Numbered from the stretch's first letter, positions 43,807-53,653 are shown. The stretch: 64,000 nucleotides of DNA from Pseudomonas frederiksbergensis (GCF_003732275.1 NZ_MOBM01000043.1:1-64000), one strand, 5' to 3'. Notes: generated from the letters alone by a model not told the origin. Numbers and translations are program-made.

Positions 43807-44934
43807 TCAAAGATTGCGCGAAATGACCATGCGCTGAATGTCGCTAGTGCCTTCGTAGATCTGGCACACCCGCACGTCGCGGTAGATCCGCTCCAGCGGG
43901 AAGTCGTTCAGGTAACCGTAACCGCCGAGGGTTTGCAACGCCGAGGAGCAGACCTTCTCGGCCATTTCCGAAGCGAACAGCTTGGCCATGGAGGCTTCGA
44001 CCAGCGCCGGTTTGCCGCTGTCGCGCAATGCCGCCGCGTAATGCACCATCTGCCGGGCGACGGCGATCTGGGTTGCCATGTCCGCCAGCCGGAAGGCCAC
44101 CGCCTGGTGTTCGATGATCGGCTTGCCGAAGCTCTCGCGTTCACGAGCATAGTCGCGAGCCGCTTCGAACGCGGCGCGGGCCATGCCCACCGATTGCGAG
44201 GCGATGCCGACACGGCCACCTTCAAGGTTGGCCAGGGCGATCTTGTAGCCTTCGCCCTCCTCACCCAGTCGATTGGCCACCGGGACTTTCACATCCTCGA
44301 AGAGGATCTGGCAGGTATCGGAAGCATGCTGACCGAGTTTGTCTTCGACACGCGCGACTTTATAGCCCGGCGAATCGGTGGGCACGATCAGCGCCGTGAT
44401 CCCGCGCTTGCCGGCACTCGGGTCAGTCACCGCAAACACAATCACCACCCCGGCGTTTTGCCCGGAGGTGATGAACTGCTTGCAGCCGTTGAGCACGTAG
44501 TGATCACCGTCAAGCCGGGCGCGGGTTTTCAGGCTGCTGGCGTCGGAGCCGGCTTGCGGTTCGGTCAGCGCAAACGCACCGAGCATCGCGCCACTGGCGA
44601 GTGGCTTGAGGAAGCGTTCTTTCTGATCGTCGTTACCGAACTTGAGGATCGGCACGCAACCCACCGAGTTATGCACGCTCATGATGGTCGAGCAGGCGCC
44701 ATCGCCGGCAGCGATTTCTTCCAGGGCCATGGCGTAGGCCAGGTAACCGGTGTCACAACCGCCCCACTGCTCCGGCACCAGCATGCCGAAGAAACCCAGA
44801 TCGGCCATCTCGCTGATGGCTTCCTTGGGGAAGCGATGTTCACGGTCCCACTCGGCGGCGAACGGTTTCAGCCGTTCCTGGGCAAACTGCCGGGCCGCGT
44901 CGCTGATCTGAAGTTGTTCGTCATTGGGAATCAT
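43807..44934 (-). CDS. Short-chain acyl-CoA dehydrogenase
   Basis: The 375-residue enzyme has FALTEPQAGSDASS and VLNGCKQFITSGQNAG, and the C-terminal IYEGTSDIQRMVISRNL with the catalytic Glu. It would oxidise 2-methylbutyryl-CoA or butyryl-CoA. The adjacent thiolase, SDR and hydratase complete one turn of beta-oxidation, and the branched short-chain (isoleucine) route fits this set. Confidence 0.93.
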   Translation of the reverse strand: MIPNDEQLQISDAARQFAQERLKPFAAEWDREHRFPKEAISEMADLGFFGMLVPEQWGGCDTGYLAYAMALEEIAAGDGACSTIMSVHNSVGCVPILKFGNDDQKERFLKPLASGAMLGAFALTEPQAGSDASSLKTRARLDGDHYVLNGCKQFITSGQNAGVVIVFAVTDPSAGKRGITALIVPTDSPGYKVARVEDKLGQHASDTCQILFEDVKVPVANRLGEEGEGYKIALANLEGGRVGIASQSVGMARAAFEAARDYARERESFGKPIIEHQAVAFRLADMATQIAVARQMVHYAAALRDSGKPALVEASMAKLFASEMAEKVCSSALQTLGGYGYLNDFPLERIYRDVRVCQIYEGTSDIQRMVISRNL

Positions 44935-44968
44935 GCCAAGTCCTTAAATTATCCTGAAGACGCAGAAC

Positions 44969-45062
44969 CTGTGGGAGCGAGCCTGCTCGCGATGGCGGAC
45001 TCATATTCAACATTTCTATCAACTGTTACACCGCTATCGCGAGCAGGCTCGCTCCCACAGGG
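44969..45062. repeat. REP pair, family A, inside operon
   Basis: Inverted CCTGTGGGAGCGAGCCTGCTCG halves lie in the 143-base gap between the thiolase and acyl-CoA dehydrogenase genes. Confidence 0.9.
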
Positions 45063-45077
45063 ATTGGGCGTCAGCCC

Positions 45078-46271
45078 TTAATATAAGCATTCCACAGCCA
45101 TGGCCGTGGCTTCGCCGCCGCCGATGCAGATCGCTGCAACGCCGCGCTTCAGGCCTTTCTGGCGCAGGGCCGAGAGCAAGGTCACAAGGATCCGCGCGCC
45201 AGACGCACCAATCGGGTGGCCCAGGGCGCAAGCACCACCGTGGACGTTGATCTTCTCGTGGGGGATTTCCAGTTTGGTCATGGTCACCAGACTCACCACC
45301 GCAAAGGCCTCGTTGACTTCGAACAACTCGACTTCGTCCAGAGACCAGCCGGTTTTCTTCATCAGCTTCTTGATCGCGCCCACCGGAGCCACCGGGAACA
45401 ACCCCGGCGTGTCGGCAAATGCAGCGTGACCATGAATCACCGCCAACGGTTTCAGGCCTTGTTTCTCTGCTTCGGAACGGCGCATCAACACCAGTGCCGC
45501 CGCGCCGTCGGAGATCGAACTGGAGTTCGCCGCCGTCACGGTGCCGCCATCGCGGAACGCCGGTTTCAGCGAGGCGATCTTGTCCAGTTTGGCTTTCGGC
45601 GGCTGTTCGTCGTGGCTGATCAGCACCTGCTCTTTGCCGACGGTCACGGTGAGCGGCACGATCTCGGCGGTGAAGCTGCCGTCCTTGATCGCCTGTTGCG
45701 CGCGGGTGGTCGAAGCGATGGCAAAGGCGTCTTGAGCTTCGCGGGTAAAACCGTTGGTTTCGGCGCAATCCTCGGCGAAGGTGCCCATCAGGCGGCCCTT
45801 GTCGTAGGCATCTTCCAGGCCATCGAGGAACATGTGATCGAGCACCCGACCATGGCCCATGCGATAACCGCTGCGGGCGCGGTCCAGCAGGTACGGCGCG
45901 TTGGACATGCTTTCCATGCCCCCGGCGACGACCACATCGGCACTGCCGGCAATCAGCATGTCGTGAGCCAGAATCGTGGCTTCCATGCCCGAGCCGCACA
46001 TTTTGTTCAGTGTCGTGCAACGGGTCGATTTATCCAGCCCGGCGCCCAGTGCCGCTTGCCGCGCCGGGGCCTGGCCGAGACCGGCGGAGAGCACGCAGCC
46101 GAACAGCACTTCTTCTACGGATTCAGGAGCGATACCGGCGCGTTCGACGGCAGCACGAATCGCCGCGGCGCCCAGTTGTGGCGCGGTCAGGCTTTTCAGT
46201 TCGCCCTGGAAACCGCCCATCGGGGTGCGGACGGCGCTGACAATAACAATCGGATCGTTGGAAAGTGTCAT
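45078..46271 (-). CDS. fadAx: Thiolase (acetyl-CoA acyltransferase)
   Basis: From the ATG at 46271 (AGGAGGATTTAGAC upstream) the product is 397 residues. The active-site cysteine lies in LNKMCGSGMEATILAHDM, with GGMESMSNAPYLL and NVHGGACALGHPIGASGARI carrying the catalytic His. It would split 2-methylacetoacetyl-CoA or acetoacetyl-CoA. The symbol follows the similar P. putida cluster, recalled rather than searched. Confidence 0.92.
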   Translation of the reverse strand: MTLSNDPIVIVSAVRTPMGGFQGELKSLTAPQLGAAAIRAAVERAGIAPESVEEVLFGCVLSAGLGQAPARQAALGAGLDKSTRCTTLNKMCGSGMEATILAHDMLIAGSADVVVAGGMESMSNAPYLLDRARSGYRMGHGRVLDHMFLDGLEDAYDKGRLMGTFAEDCAETNGFTREAQDAFAIASTTRAQQAIKDGSFTAEIVPLTVTVGKEQVLISHDEQPPKAKLDKIASLKPAFRDGGTVTAANSSSISDGAAALVLMRRSEAEKQGLKPLAVIHGHAAFADTPGLFPVAPVGAIKKLMKKTGWSLDEVELFEVNEAFAVVSLVTMTKLEIPHEKINVHGGACALGHPIGASGARILVTLLSALRQKGLKRGVAAICIGGGEATAMAVECLY

Positions 46272-46284
46272 GTCTAAATCCTCC

Positions 46285-47049
46285 TTATTTCGCGGCCATG
46301 CGCAGGGCACCGTCGAGACGGATCACCTCGCCGTTAAGCATGCTGTTTTCTATGATATGCCTGACCAGCGCGGCGTACTCGCTCGGCTTGCCCAGGCGCG
46401 GTGGAAACGGCACACCGGCGGCCAAGGATTCGCGCACTTCCGCAGTCATGCCGGCCATCATCGGCGTTTCGAAAATGCCCGGGGCGATGGTCATCACGCG
46501 GATGCCGAAGCGCGCCAGTTCGCGGGCGGCGGGCAAGGTCAGGCTGACGATCGCGCCTTTCGAAGCCGAGTACGCCGCTTGGCCGATCTGGCCGTCGAAG
46601 GCTGCGGCCGAAGCAGTATTGATGATCACGCCACGCTCACCGTCTTCGTCGGCTTCGGTTTCGGCAATCGCCGCCGCGGCCAGGCGCAGCATGTTGAAGC
46701 TGCCGATCAGGTTGACGTTGATCACCTGGCTGAAACTGTCCAGTGCATGGGGGCCGTTCTTGCCGAGGATCTTCTCGCCACGGACGATGCCAGCGCAATT
46801 GACCAGACCATTGAGGCCGCCAAACGCTTTGACCGTCGCCTGCACCGCCGCTTGCGCAGCCGTTTCATTACTGATATCCGCCACCACGCTTTGTGCGCCG
46901 AGACGTGCAGCCTGCGCCGCGACGGCTTCGGCGTTCATGTCCACCAGCATCACCTTGGCGCCAGCAGCCACCAGCATTTCGGCAGTGGCGGCACCGAGGC
47001 CGGACGCACCGCCGGTGACGAGAAAAACCTTGTTTTCGATCTGCATCAT
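46285..47049 (-). CDS. fadB2x: SDR 3-hydroxyacyl-CoA dehydrogenase (type II)
   Basis: The 254-residue protein has the NAD motif VTGGASGLGAATAEML, the NCAGIVRG strand and the catalytic pair in YSASKGAIVSL. Human HSD17B10 and bacterial relatives oxidise 2-methyl-3-hydroxybutyryl-CoA in isoleucine breakdown. GRVIINTASAAAFDGQ-type wording and TIAPGIFETPMM support this subgroup. It lies 13 bases from both neighbours. Confidence 0.92.
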   Translation of the reverse strand: MMQIENKVFLVTGGASGLGAATAEMLVAAGAKVMLVDMNAEAVAAQAARLGAQSVVADISNETAAQAAVQATVKAFGGLNGLVNCAGIVRGEKILGKNGPHALDSFSQVINVNLIGSFNMLRLAAAAIAETEADEDGERGVIINTASAAAFDGQIGQAAYSASKGAIVSLTLPAARELARFGIRVMTIAPGIFETPMMAGMTAEVRESLAAGVPFPPRLGKPSEYAALVRHIIENSMLNGEVIRLDGALRMAAK

Positions 47050-47062
47050 TGTTTCCTTGGAT

Positions 47063-48727
47063 TCAAGCTGAAACGTTCTTCGCGGTGGCCTCTTGAGCCT
47101 TGGCGATTTCCTGGTTGCGCAAGATAAAGCGCTGCAATTTGCCGCTTGGGGTTTTCGGCAGTTCGCTGACAAATTCAATTTCACGGGGGTAAGCGTGCGC
47201 CGCCAGACGCTTGCGCACGTGTTGGCGCAGCTCTTCGGCGAGCGCAGGTTCGGCGCGGTATTGCGGGCTGAGCACGACGAAGGCTTTCACCAGTTCGGTA
47301 CGCTCCGGATCGGGCTTGCCAATCACCGCCGCTTCGACCACTGCCGGGTGTTCGATCAGCGCGCTTTCCACGTCGAACGGGCCAACGCGGTAGCCAGACG
47401 TGGTGATCACGTCGTCGCTGCGGCCGACGAAGCTGATGCTGCCATCCGGGTTCCACTCGACGGTGTCGCCGCTCAGGTAATAGTGGCCGACGAAGGACTT
47501 GGTCGGTGCGCCTTCGTAGCCGCCGAACCAGCACATCGGCGACTGGCTACGGTCGATGGCCAGGATGCCTGGCTGGCCAACTCCCAGCTCTTTGTATTCG
47601 TCGTCGAGCACCACGATGCGGTGGCCCGGCGAGGCGAAACCGGCGGCGCCGACGTGTACCGGATGATCGAGGCCGTGGTGATTGCACAGAACCATGCCCA
47701 GTTCGGTCTGGCCGTAGTGGTCATGAATCACCACGCCGAGGTTGTCGGCGAACCAGCGGATTACTTCCGGGTTCAGCGGCTCGCCGGCACTGCTGACAAT
47801 GCGCAGCCTGCCCTTGATCGAACGGGCGAATTCATCGCCACCGGCAATCAGCAAACGGTAGGCAGTCGGCGAACCGGTGAGGTTGGTGATCCCGTATTTG
47901 TTGATCACCCGGCAGGTGCTTTCGAGGGTGAACGGGCCATCGTAAAAGGTGATCGGATGCCCCATCGACATCGGGCCGGTGACGCCGAAATAGATGCCAT
48001 AGGCCCAGCCCGGATCGGCGACGTTCCAGAATGCGTCTTCAGGGCGCAAATCCACCGCGTCACGGGTGTAACTCTGGAACGCGACGATCGCCTTGAGCGG
48101 CACCGACAGCGCTTTCGACGGGCCGGTGGTGCCCGAGGTGAACATCAACAGGAACGGGTCTTCGCCGGTCAGCAATACCGGTTCGCATTCAGGGGAATAA
48201 TTGGCCAGTTCGGCCCAGAAACTGAAGTCGCCGCGCACGATGCCCTGGCCCTTGGGGCCGCCGACGGTGACGATGGTCGGGCAGTCGGCCACTTCAGCAA
48301 GTTTCGAGCGATTGACGGCGTCGGTCACCACGACGGCGGCGCCGGAGCTGTTGAGGCGATGTTCGATGGCTTTGGGGCCGAAGGCGGTAAACAACGGCTG
48401 ATAGACCGCGCCGATGCGCCAGGTGGCGAATACGGTGATCAGTAATTCGATGTTGCGTGGCAGCAGGCCGGCGACTTTATCGCCCTTCTTCACGCCCTGG
48501 GCCAGCAGGAAATTGGCAAATCGCGCGGCCTTATCCTGCAAGTCGCTGAAGGTGTAGGTCGCGCTGGCACCGTCGCGGCCTTCCCAGAACAGCGCGATGC
48601 GCCCCGGCAAGGCATGCCGGTCGCAACACTCGACGCAGGCGTTGAGCGCGCTCAACGACCCTGTGAGCGCGGCATCGACGGTGTGCTGATAATTGAACTG
48701 TGACGTGGCAGACAAGTAATCGCGCAT
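47063..48727 (-). CDS. fadDx: AMP-forming acyl-CoA synthetase
   Basis: The 554-residue enzyme has the adenylate-binding loop MFTSGTTGPSKALSVP, DHYGQTELGM, and the C-terminal SGYRVGPFDVESALIEHP and TPSGKLQRFILR with the acyl-adenylate Lys. It activates a short-chain acid (propionate to methylbutyrate range) to its CoA ester and is first in the operon. A fairly long imperfect inverted repeat (48735-48777) lies just before its start. Confidence 0.92.
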   Translation of the reverse strand: MRDYLSATSQFNYQHTVDAALTGSLSALNACVECCDRHALPGRIALFWEGRDGASATYTFSDLQDKAARFANFLLAQGVKKGDKVAGLLPRNIELLITVFATWRIGAVYQPLFTAFGPKAIEHRLNSSGAAVVVTDAVNRSKLAEVADCPTIVTVGGPKGQGIVRGDFSFWAELANYSPECEPVLLTGEDPFLLMFTSGTTGPSKALSVPLKAIVAFQSYTRDAVDLRPEDAFWNVADPGWAYGIYFGVTGPMSMGHPITFYDGPFTLESTCRVINKYGITNLTGSPTAYRLLIAGGDEFARSIKGRLRIVSSAGEPLNPEVIRWFADNLGVVIHDHYGQTELGMVLCNHHGLDHPVHVGAAGFASPGHRIVVLDDEYKELGVGQPGILAIDRSQSPMCWFGGYEGAPTKSFVGHYYLSGDTVEWNPDGSISFVGRSDDVITTSGYRVGPFDVESALIEHPAVVEAAVIGKPDPERTELVKAFVVLSPQYRAEPALAEELRQHVRKRLAAHAYPREIEFVSELPKTPSGKLQRFILRNQEIAKAQEATAKNVSA

Positions 48728-48734
48728 TGCCAGA

Positions 48735-48777
48735 ATCCCTGTGTATTTTTATTAGGTTGGGGAACCGTAAATAACAG
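48735..48777. promoter_or_regulatory. Imperfect inverted repeat before acyl-CoA synthetase
   Basis: CCCTGTGTATTT and AAATAACAGGG are near-complementary arms separated by about 20 bases, starting 8 bases upstream of the start codon. It is a candidate operator or leader hairpin. Confidence 0.35.
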
Positions 48778-48877
48778 GGAAATACTCGCTCTGCGCGGGG
48801 TGCGGGACAATGGTCAAAGCTATCAAGTTGTGTGACTGGTTTGGCCAAGGTTCAGAGGTGTGGTGCCTGAGAAGGCC

Positions 48878-48975
48878 CCATCGCGAGCAGGCTCGCTCCC
48901 ACAGGGGATTTGGGTGTGACATAGAGAGTGTTCAAACCATAGATCCAATGTGGGAGCGAGCCTGCTCGCGATGGC
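48878..48975. repeat. REP pair, family A
   Basis: Inverted halves with spacer ACAGGGGATTTG ... AGATCCAATGTGGG, the same flanks as the pair at 62831. Located between the acyl-CoA synthetase gene and the AraC gene. Confidence 0.9.
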
Positions 48976-49002
48976 ATCCGCCCCGACGACAGTGACCTCG
49001 GA

Positions 49003-50019
49003 TCAGCTGGCTTCGTTAAGAATCAAACTCCGATAATGCCCCGGATTAGACCCCGACCACTTGCGAAACGCCTTGTAGAACGAGCTGGTATCGGCAAACC
49101 CCAAACGGGTGGCGATTTCGGCGAAGCTGATGGCCGGCTCAGCCAGCCAGACAATGGCCAGTTCCTTGCGCACACTGTCCTTGAGCCCCTGATACGTCTG
49201 GCCCTCTTCGGCCAGGCGGCGGCGCAGGGTCGAGGCCGACATGCACAGTCGCTGCGCCAGCGCCTCGGTCTCCGGCCAATGCTCGGCAGGCAGTTGCCGC
49301 AAGTCGTGTTTGATCCGGCTGGCCAGACTTTCGGGATCGCGGTACTTGACCAGAATGTTCGCCGGCGCATGGGCGAGGAATCGCTTGAGCTCTTCAGGGC
49401 TGCGCTTGATCGGCAAGTCTAGGCAGTCAGCGGAAAAAATCATCCGCGTGCGCGGCCGGTCGAACCGCAGGTTCTCCGAGAACATCACCCGATAGTCGTC
49501 ACAAAAATCCGGTGCCGGGCAACGCAACTCAATGGCCAGGATCGGTATCCGCCGCCCCGCCAGCCAGCAGGCCACGCCATGCACGATCATCCAGTAAGTG
49601 AAATAGGTGAAGGCGCGGTGCGGGTCTTCGTCGTCCTCCAGCAGGACGATTTCCGCCAGGCTTTGCTGGCGAACCAGTTGCGCGGGCATGCGCTCAAGCA
49701 TCAACGACAGAAAGCTCAGCCCCGAAGTCAGCCCGGCGGCCAGGCTCGACTGAACCATCGAGCAACGACACAGAAACTCCAGACTGCCGGACTTGAGCTT
49801 GCGTGGGTCCATGCCAAAAAACTCATCGTCCCCACGCCGGGCCAGCAAGCGCCACAGCCTTGCATAAGCGGTGGCCGGAACACGGGTGTCGGCTGTACCC
49901 AGCAACGCCGGATCGATGCCGACCTTGTTCAACACCTCTTCGGTGGCAGCGCCCGGGGCGCAACTTTGCAACAGCGCTTCACGCACCAGTTGAATGGAGA
50001 TGGTGTCTTTTTCCGACAT
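49003..50019 (-). CDS. AraC-family regulator (OruR/ArgR-like layout)
   Basis: The 338-residue protein has a long N-terminal arabinose-binding-like domain (about 20-215) and a C-terminal AraC domain with ALAQRLCMSASTLRRRLAEEG and EIATRLGFADTSSFYKAFRKW. It lies upstream of the acyl-CoA operon on the same strand, with a 275-base gap that includes a REP pair. It probably controls that operon. Confidence 0.92.
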   Translation of the reverse strand: MSEKDTISIQLVREALLQSCAPGAATEEVLNKVGIDPALLGTADTRVPATAYARLWRLLARRGDDEFFGMDPRKLKSGSLEFLCRCSMVQSSLAAGLTSGLSFLSLMLERMPAQLVRQQSLAEIVLLEDDEDPHRAFTYFTYWMIVHGVACWLAGRRIPILAIELRCPAPDFCDDYRVMFSENLRFDRPRTRMIFSADCLDLPIKRSPEELKRFLAHAPANILVKYRDPESLASRIKHDLRQLPAEHWPETEALAQRLCMSASTLRRRLAEEGQTYQGLKDSVRKELAIVWLAEPAISFAEIATRLGFADTSSFYKAFRKWSGSNPGHYRSLILNEAS

Positions 50020-50069
50020 TGACCGTGGCGAGCCTTGTTATTTGAGTGCAGGCATCTTAGCGCAGAACC

Positions 50070-50162
50070 CTGTGGGAGCGAGCCTGCTCGCGAAGGGCCG
50101 TACCAGTCAGCATTGATATCGCCTGACACACCGTTTTCGCGAGCAGGCTCGCTCCCACAGGG
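50070..50162. repeat. REP pair, family A
   Basis: Inverted CCTGTGGGAGCGAGCCTGCTCG halves between the divergent AraC and efe genes. Confidence 0.9.
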
Positions 50163-50223
50163 GATGGTGGGATCTTGAGAACTGTTCAGCTTACGTTCAG
50201 CTAAATGCCAATGACTGCCATGT

Positions 50224-50242
50224 GAGAATGAGTGTCATTATG
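50224..50242 (+). promoter_or_regulatory. Candidate Fur box
   Basis: GAGAATGAGTGTCATTATG matches the 19-base Fur consensus GATAATGATAATCATTATC at 14 positions by my count. It lies 41 bases before the efeU start, where repression by iron-loaded Fur would be expected. Confidence 0.75.
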
Positions 50243-50282
50243 TTACAACTTAGCACCCTATCTAATTCCCCTCCGGTGCTGA

Positions 50283-51128
50283 ATGCTCGTTCCTTTTCTG
50301 ATCATGCTGCGCGAAGGCATTGAAGCCGCGCTGATCGTTGGCATCATCGCCAGCTACCTCAAGCAGACCGGTCGCGGTCAATGGATGCCCGCCGTGTGGA
50401 TCGGCGTATTTCTCGCTGCCGCTTTGGCCCTTTTGGTGGGTGGTGGCCTGGAACTGGTCAGCGCCGAATTCCCGCAAAAACAGCAAGAACTGTTTGAAGG
50501 CGTGGTCGGTCTGGTGGCCGTCGGCATCCTCAGTTCCATGGTGTTCTGGATGCGCAAGGTGGCGCGTTCGATCAAGCATTCGCTGCACGCTTCCCTCGAT
50601 CACGCGTTGACCGGTTCCAAACATCAAGTCACCGCGCTGATCGCCATGGTGTTTTTCGCCGTAGCCCGGGAAGGCCTGGAAACGGTGTTCTTCCTGCTCG
50701 CCGTGTTCCAGCAAAGCGAAGGCCCGGCGGCACCGATTGGCGCCCTGCTCGGCCTGGTCCTGGCGATCATCATCGGCTTCCTGATCTACACCGGCAGCAT
50801 GCGCCTGAACCTATCGGCGTTTTTCCGCTGGACCGGGCTGTTCATCCTGGTGGTGGCCGCCGGGATTCTCGCCAACTCGGTGCAGGCGCTGCATGAAGCC
50901 GGCATGTGGAATCACCTGCAAACCGTGCTCTTCGACTTCAGCGCCACGCTGCCAATGGATGGCCCGATGGGCTCGGTGCTGGCCGGCATGTTCGGCTATC
51001 AGGACGCACCGACCGTCAGCACCCTCGGGGCGTATCTGATTTATCTGCTGGTGGCGCTGGTGATGTTTTTTCTTCCGGCTCCTGCTGCCGCCCCCGCTCA
51101 AACACCCTCTTCTGTTTCCAGTCAGTAA
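50283..51128 (+). CDS. efeU: FTR1-family iron permease
   Basis: The 281-residue inner-membrane protein has seven likely helices. The two iron-coordinating REGxE motifs are intact: REGIE at about 10-14 and REGLE at about 129-133. EfeU imports iron delivered by the periplasmic EfeO and EfeB. It is first of four genes following a Fur box. No strong ribosome site precedes the ATG. Confidence 0.95.
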   Translation: MLVPFLIMLREGIEAALIVGIIASYLKQTGRGQWMPAVWIGVFLAAALALLVGGGLELVSAEFPQKQQELFEGVVGLVAVGILSSMVFWMRKVARSIKHSLHASLDHALTGSKHQVTALIAMVFFAVAREGLETVFFLLAVFQQSEGPAAPIGALLGLVLAIIIGFLIYTGSMRLNLSAFFRWTGLFILVVAAGILANSVQALHEAGMWNHLQTVLFDFSATLPMDGPMGSVLAGMFGYQDAPTVSTLGAYLIYLLVALVMFFLPAPAAAPAQTPSSVSSQ

Positions 51129-51136
51129 GGGCACCT

Positions 51137-52336
51137 ATGCCAAATCAAGCCCCTCCCCAGGCTTCCCCTCCCCGCGCCTTGCGCTGGGCGGTGGCCGGTT
51201 CGGTGATCGTGATGATCGCTGCCGGCGGCCTGTTCTACTACGCCTCGAAAATGGCCGCGGCCAAGCGCCAGACTAACCATGACGAAGTGGTAGTGACCAT
51301 TCACCCGCACAGCTGCGAGCCTAATGCGCTGACGGTCCCGGCCGGTCGCGCCAGTTTCCGCATCGTCAACCGCTCGGACCGTGCCGTCGAATGGGAAATC
51401 CTCGACGGGGTGCTGGTGGTCGAAGAACGCGAGAACATCGCCCCCGGCCTGAGCCAGGTGATCAACGCCAATCTGCTGCCCGGCGACTATGCAATCACTT
51501 GTGGCCTGCTGAGCAATCCACGCGGCACCTTGCATGTCACCCCGACCGCCGCTTCCGATGCGGCTGCCAAGGCGCGTCCATCGATGGTGGCGTTCATTGG
51601 CCCGCTGTCGGAGTTTCGCGTCTACCTGAACAGCCAGAGCACAGCGCTGATCAAAGCCGTCACCGCCCTTGAGCAAGCGATCGAAGCCGGCGACCTGAGC
51701 CAGGCACAAGCCTTGTATGTGCCGGCGCGCGCGGCCTATCAACGGTTGGCTCCAGCGGCCCAGCGCCTGGCGGAGCTGGACAATGCGATCAACGCCCGCG
51801 CCGATTACTTCGACAAGCGCGAGCAAGATGCGGGTTTCGTTGGCTTCCACCGCCTCGAATACGCACTGTTCCAGCAACGCAACCTCGACGGTTTGACGCC
51901 CATCGCCCAGCGCCTGATCAGCGATGTCACCGCGCTCAAACAACAACTGCTGGCCCAGTCGCTGCCGCCGGAACAACTGGTGAGCATTCTGGTGCGCAAC
52001 CTCAACAGTCTCGCTGAAGTACGCGCCAGCAGCGGTGAAGAAGAACGCTACAGCCACACCGACCTGAACGGCTTTGCCGCCAACCTCGATGCGACCCGCA
52101 AAGTCGTCGACCTGTTGCGGCCATTGCTGAGCAAATCCGCTGCCCAATTGCTGCCGAAAATCGACAGCGCAATCACGGCCTTCGACGCCGAACTCAACGG
52201 CTTCAAGGTCAAGGAAGGCTACGCCAGCTACGACACCGTCAGCCCCGAGCAACGCAAGCACATCGCCGACAAGGCCAAGGTTCTGGCCGATGCACTCGAT
52301 GGAATCGATCCCGCCCTTGGCCTTTCCGGCCTGTAA
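51137..52336 (+). CDS. efeO: EfeO iron-uptake protein (cupredoxin plus M75 domains)
   Basis: From the ATG at 51137 the product is 399 residues; upstream in-frame codons lie inside efeU. An N-terminal membrane anchor (about 15-35) is followed by a cupredoxin-like domain (HPHSCEPNALTVPAG ... ITCGLLSNPRG). The M75 imelysin-like domain then shows the HxxE metal motif in GFHRLEYALF and GEEERYSHTDLNGF. EfeO binds and hands on iron in the periplasm. It lies 8 bases after efeU. Confidence 0.94.
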   Translation: MPNQAPPQASPPRALRWAVAGSVIVMIAAGGLFYYASKMAAAKRQTNHDEVVVTIHPHSCEPNALTVPAGRASFRIVNRSDRAVEWEILDGVLVVEERENIAPGLSQVINANLLPGDYAITCGLLSNPRGTLHVTPTAASDAAAKARPSMVAFIGPLSEFRVYLNSQSTALIKAVTALEQAIEAGDLSQAQALYVPARAAYQRLAPAAQRLAELDNAINARADYFDKREQDAGFVGFHRLEYALFQQRNLDGLTPIAQRLISDVTALKQQLLAQSLPPEQLVSILVRNLNSLAEVRASSGEEERYSHTDLNGFAANLDATRKVVDLLRPLLSKSAAQLLPKIDSAITAFDAELNGFKVKEGYASYDTVSPEQRKHIADKAKVLADALDGIDPALGLSGL

Positions 52337-52354
52337 GCAGAAGACCACTTTTAC

Positions 52355-53653
52355 ATGAACGACTCAGAACAGTTTTCAGCACAACGCCGCCGGGTATTGA
52401 TGGGCATGGGCGCCGCCGGTGTGGCATTAGCCGGTTCGGCCCTGAGCTGCCCGGCGATGGCCGCCAACCCCACGCAAGTCACCGAAGCGCCGAGCAGCGA
52501 CAAAACCGAGGACCGCCACGCGTTCCACGGCAAGCACCAGACCGGCATCGTCACCCCGCGTCCGGCGTCGGGCATGCTGGTGTCGTTCGACGTGCTGGCC
52601 AGCGACCGTAAAGATCTGGAGCGGCTGTTTCGCACGCTCAACGAACGCATCGCGTTCCTGATGCAGGGCGGCCCGGTGGCTCAGGTCGATCCGAAACTGC
52701 CGCCGCTGGATTCGGGGATTCTTGGCCCGGTGGTGACGCCAGACAACCTGACCATCACCGTATCGGTGGGCGAATCACTGTTCGACGAACGCTTCGGTCT
52801 GGCCAGTGCCAAGCCCAAGCGGCTGATCCGCATGGTCGGTTTCCCCAACGATGCGCTGGAAGCGGACTGCTGCCACGGCGACTTGAGCCTGCAGTTCTGC
52901 TCCAACACCGCCGACACCAATATCCACGCCCTGCGCGACATTGTGAAAAACCTGCCGGACCTGCTGCTGGTGCGCTGGAAACAGGAAGGCAGTGTGCCGC
53001 CCCAGGCCCCGGCGAAACCCGGAGTGCCGGCGCAAAGCGCGCGCAACTTTCTGGGTTTTCGCGACGGCTCGGCCAACCCCGATTCCAATGACGCCAAGGC
53101 CATGGACAGCATCGTCTGGGTGCAGCCCGGCAGCGACGAACCGGCCTGGACGGTCAACGGCAGCTATCAGGCAGTGCGGATCATCCGCAACTTCGTCGAA
53201 CGCTGGGACCGCACGCCGCTGCAAGAACAGCAAAGCATCCTCGGCCGGGTCAAGAGCACCGGCGCCCCCATGGGCGGCGAGCATGAAACCCAGGTCCCGG
53301 ACTACGCCAAGGACCCGGAAGGCAAGCTGACCAAACTCGACGCCCACATCCGCCTGGCCAACCCGCGCACCACCGCGACCCAAGCCAACCTGATCCTGCG
53401 CCGGCCGTTCAACTACTCCAACGGCGTGAACAAGAACGGGCAGCTGGACATGGGTTTGCTGTTCATCTGTTACCAGGCGGACCTGCAAAAAGGCTTCATC
53501 ACCGTGCAAACCCGACTCAACGGCGAGCCGCTGGAGGAATACCTCAAGCCAGTCGGCGGCGGGTACTTCTTCACCTTGCCTGGCATGACCGGCGACAAGG
53601 ATTTCATCGGTCGCTCGTTGCTCAACGCCACACAACCCAAAGCCTCAGCCTGA
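52355..53653 (+). CDS. efeB: Deferrochelatase/peroxidase, Dyp type
   Basis: The 432-residue protein has a Tat signal QRRRVLMGMGAAGVALAGSA, so it is exported folded with heme. The Dyp peroxidase motif GFRDGSANP contains the distal Asp, and a proximal His follows near LDAHIRLANPRT. EfeB oxidises ferrous iron, or extracts iron from heme, for the EfeU channel. It lies 18 bases after efeO. Confidence 0.94.
   Translation: MNDSEQFSAQRRRVLMGMGAAGVALAGSALSCPAMAANPTQVTEAPSSDKTEDRHAFHGKHQTGIVTPRPASGMLVSFDVLASDRKDLERLFRTLNERIAFLMQGGPVAQVDPKLPPLDSGILGPVVTPDNLTITVSVGESLFDERFGLASAKPKRLIRMVGFPNDALEADCCHGDLSLQFCSNTADTNIHALRDIVKNLPDLLLVRWKQEGSVPPQAPAKPGVPAQSARNFLGFRDGSANPDSNDAKAMDSIVWVQPGSDEPAWTVNGSYQAVRIIRNFVERWDRTPLQEQQSILGRVKSTGAPMGGEHETQVPDYAKDPEGKLTKLDAHIRLANPRTTATQANLILRRPFNYSNGVNKNGQLDMGLLFICYQADLQKGFITVQTRLNGEPLEEYLKPVGGGYFFTLPGMTGDKDFIGRSLLNATQPKASA

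Noticed and set aside
43550..43810. Short open frames beginning in REP elements, as here and at 62831-63058
   Set aside because: They arise from the REP sequence itself and run out of frame through the neighbouring genes.
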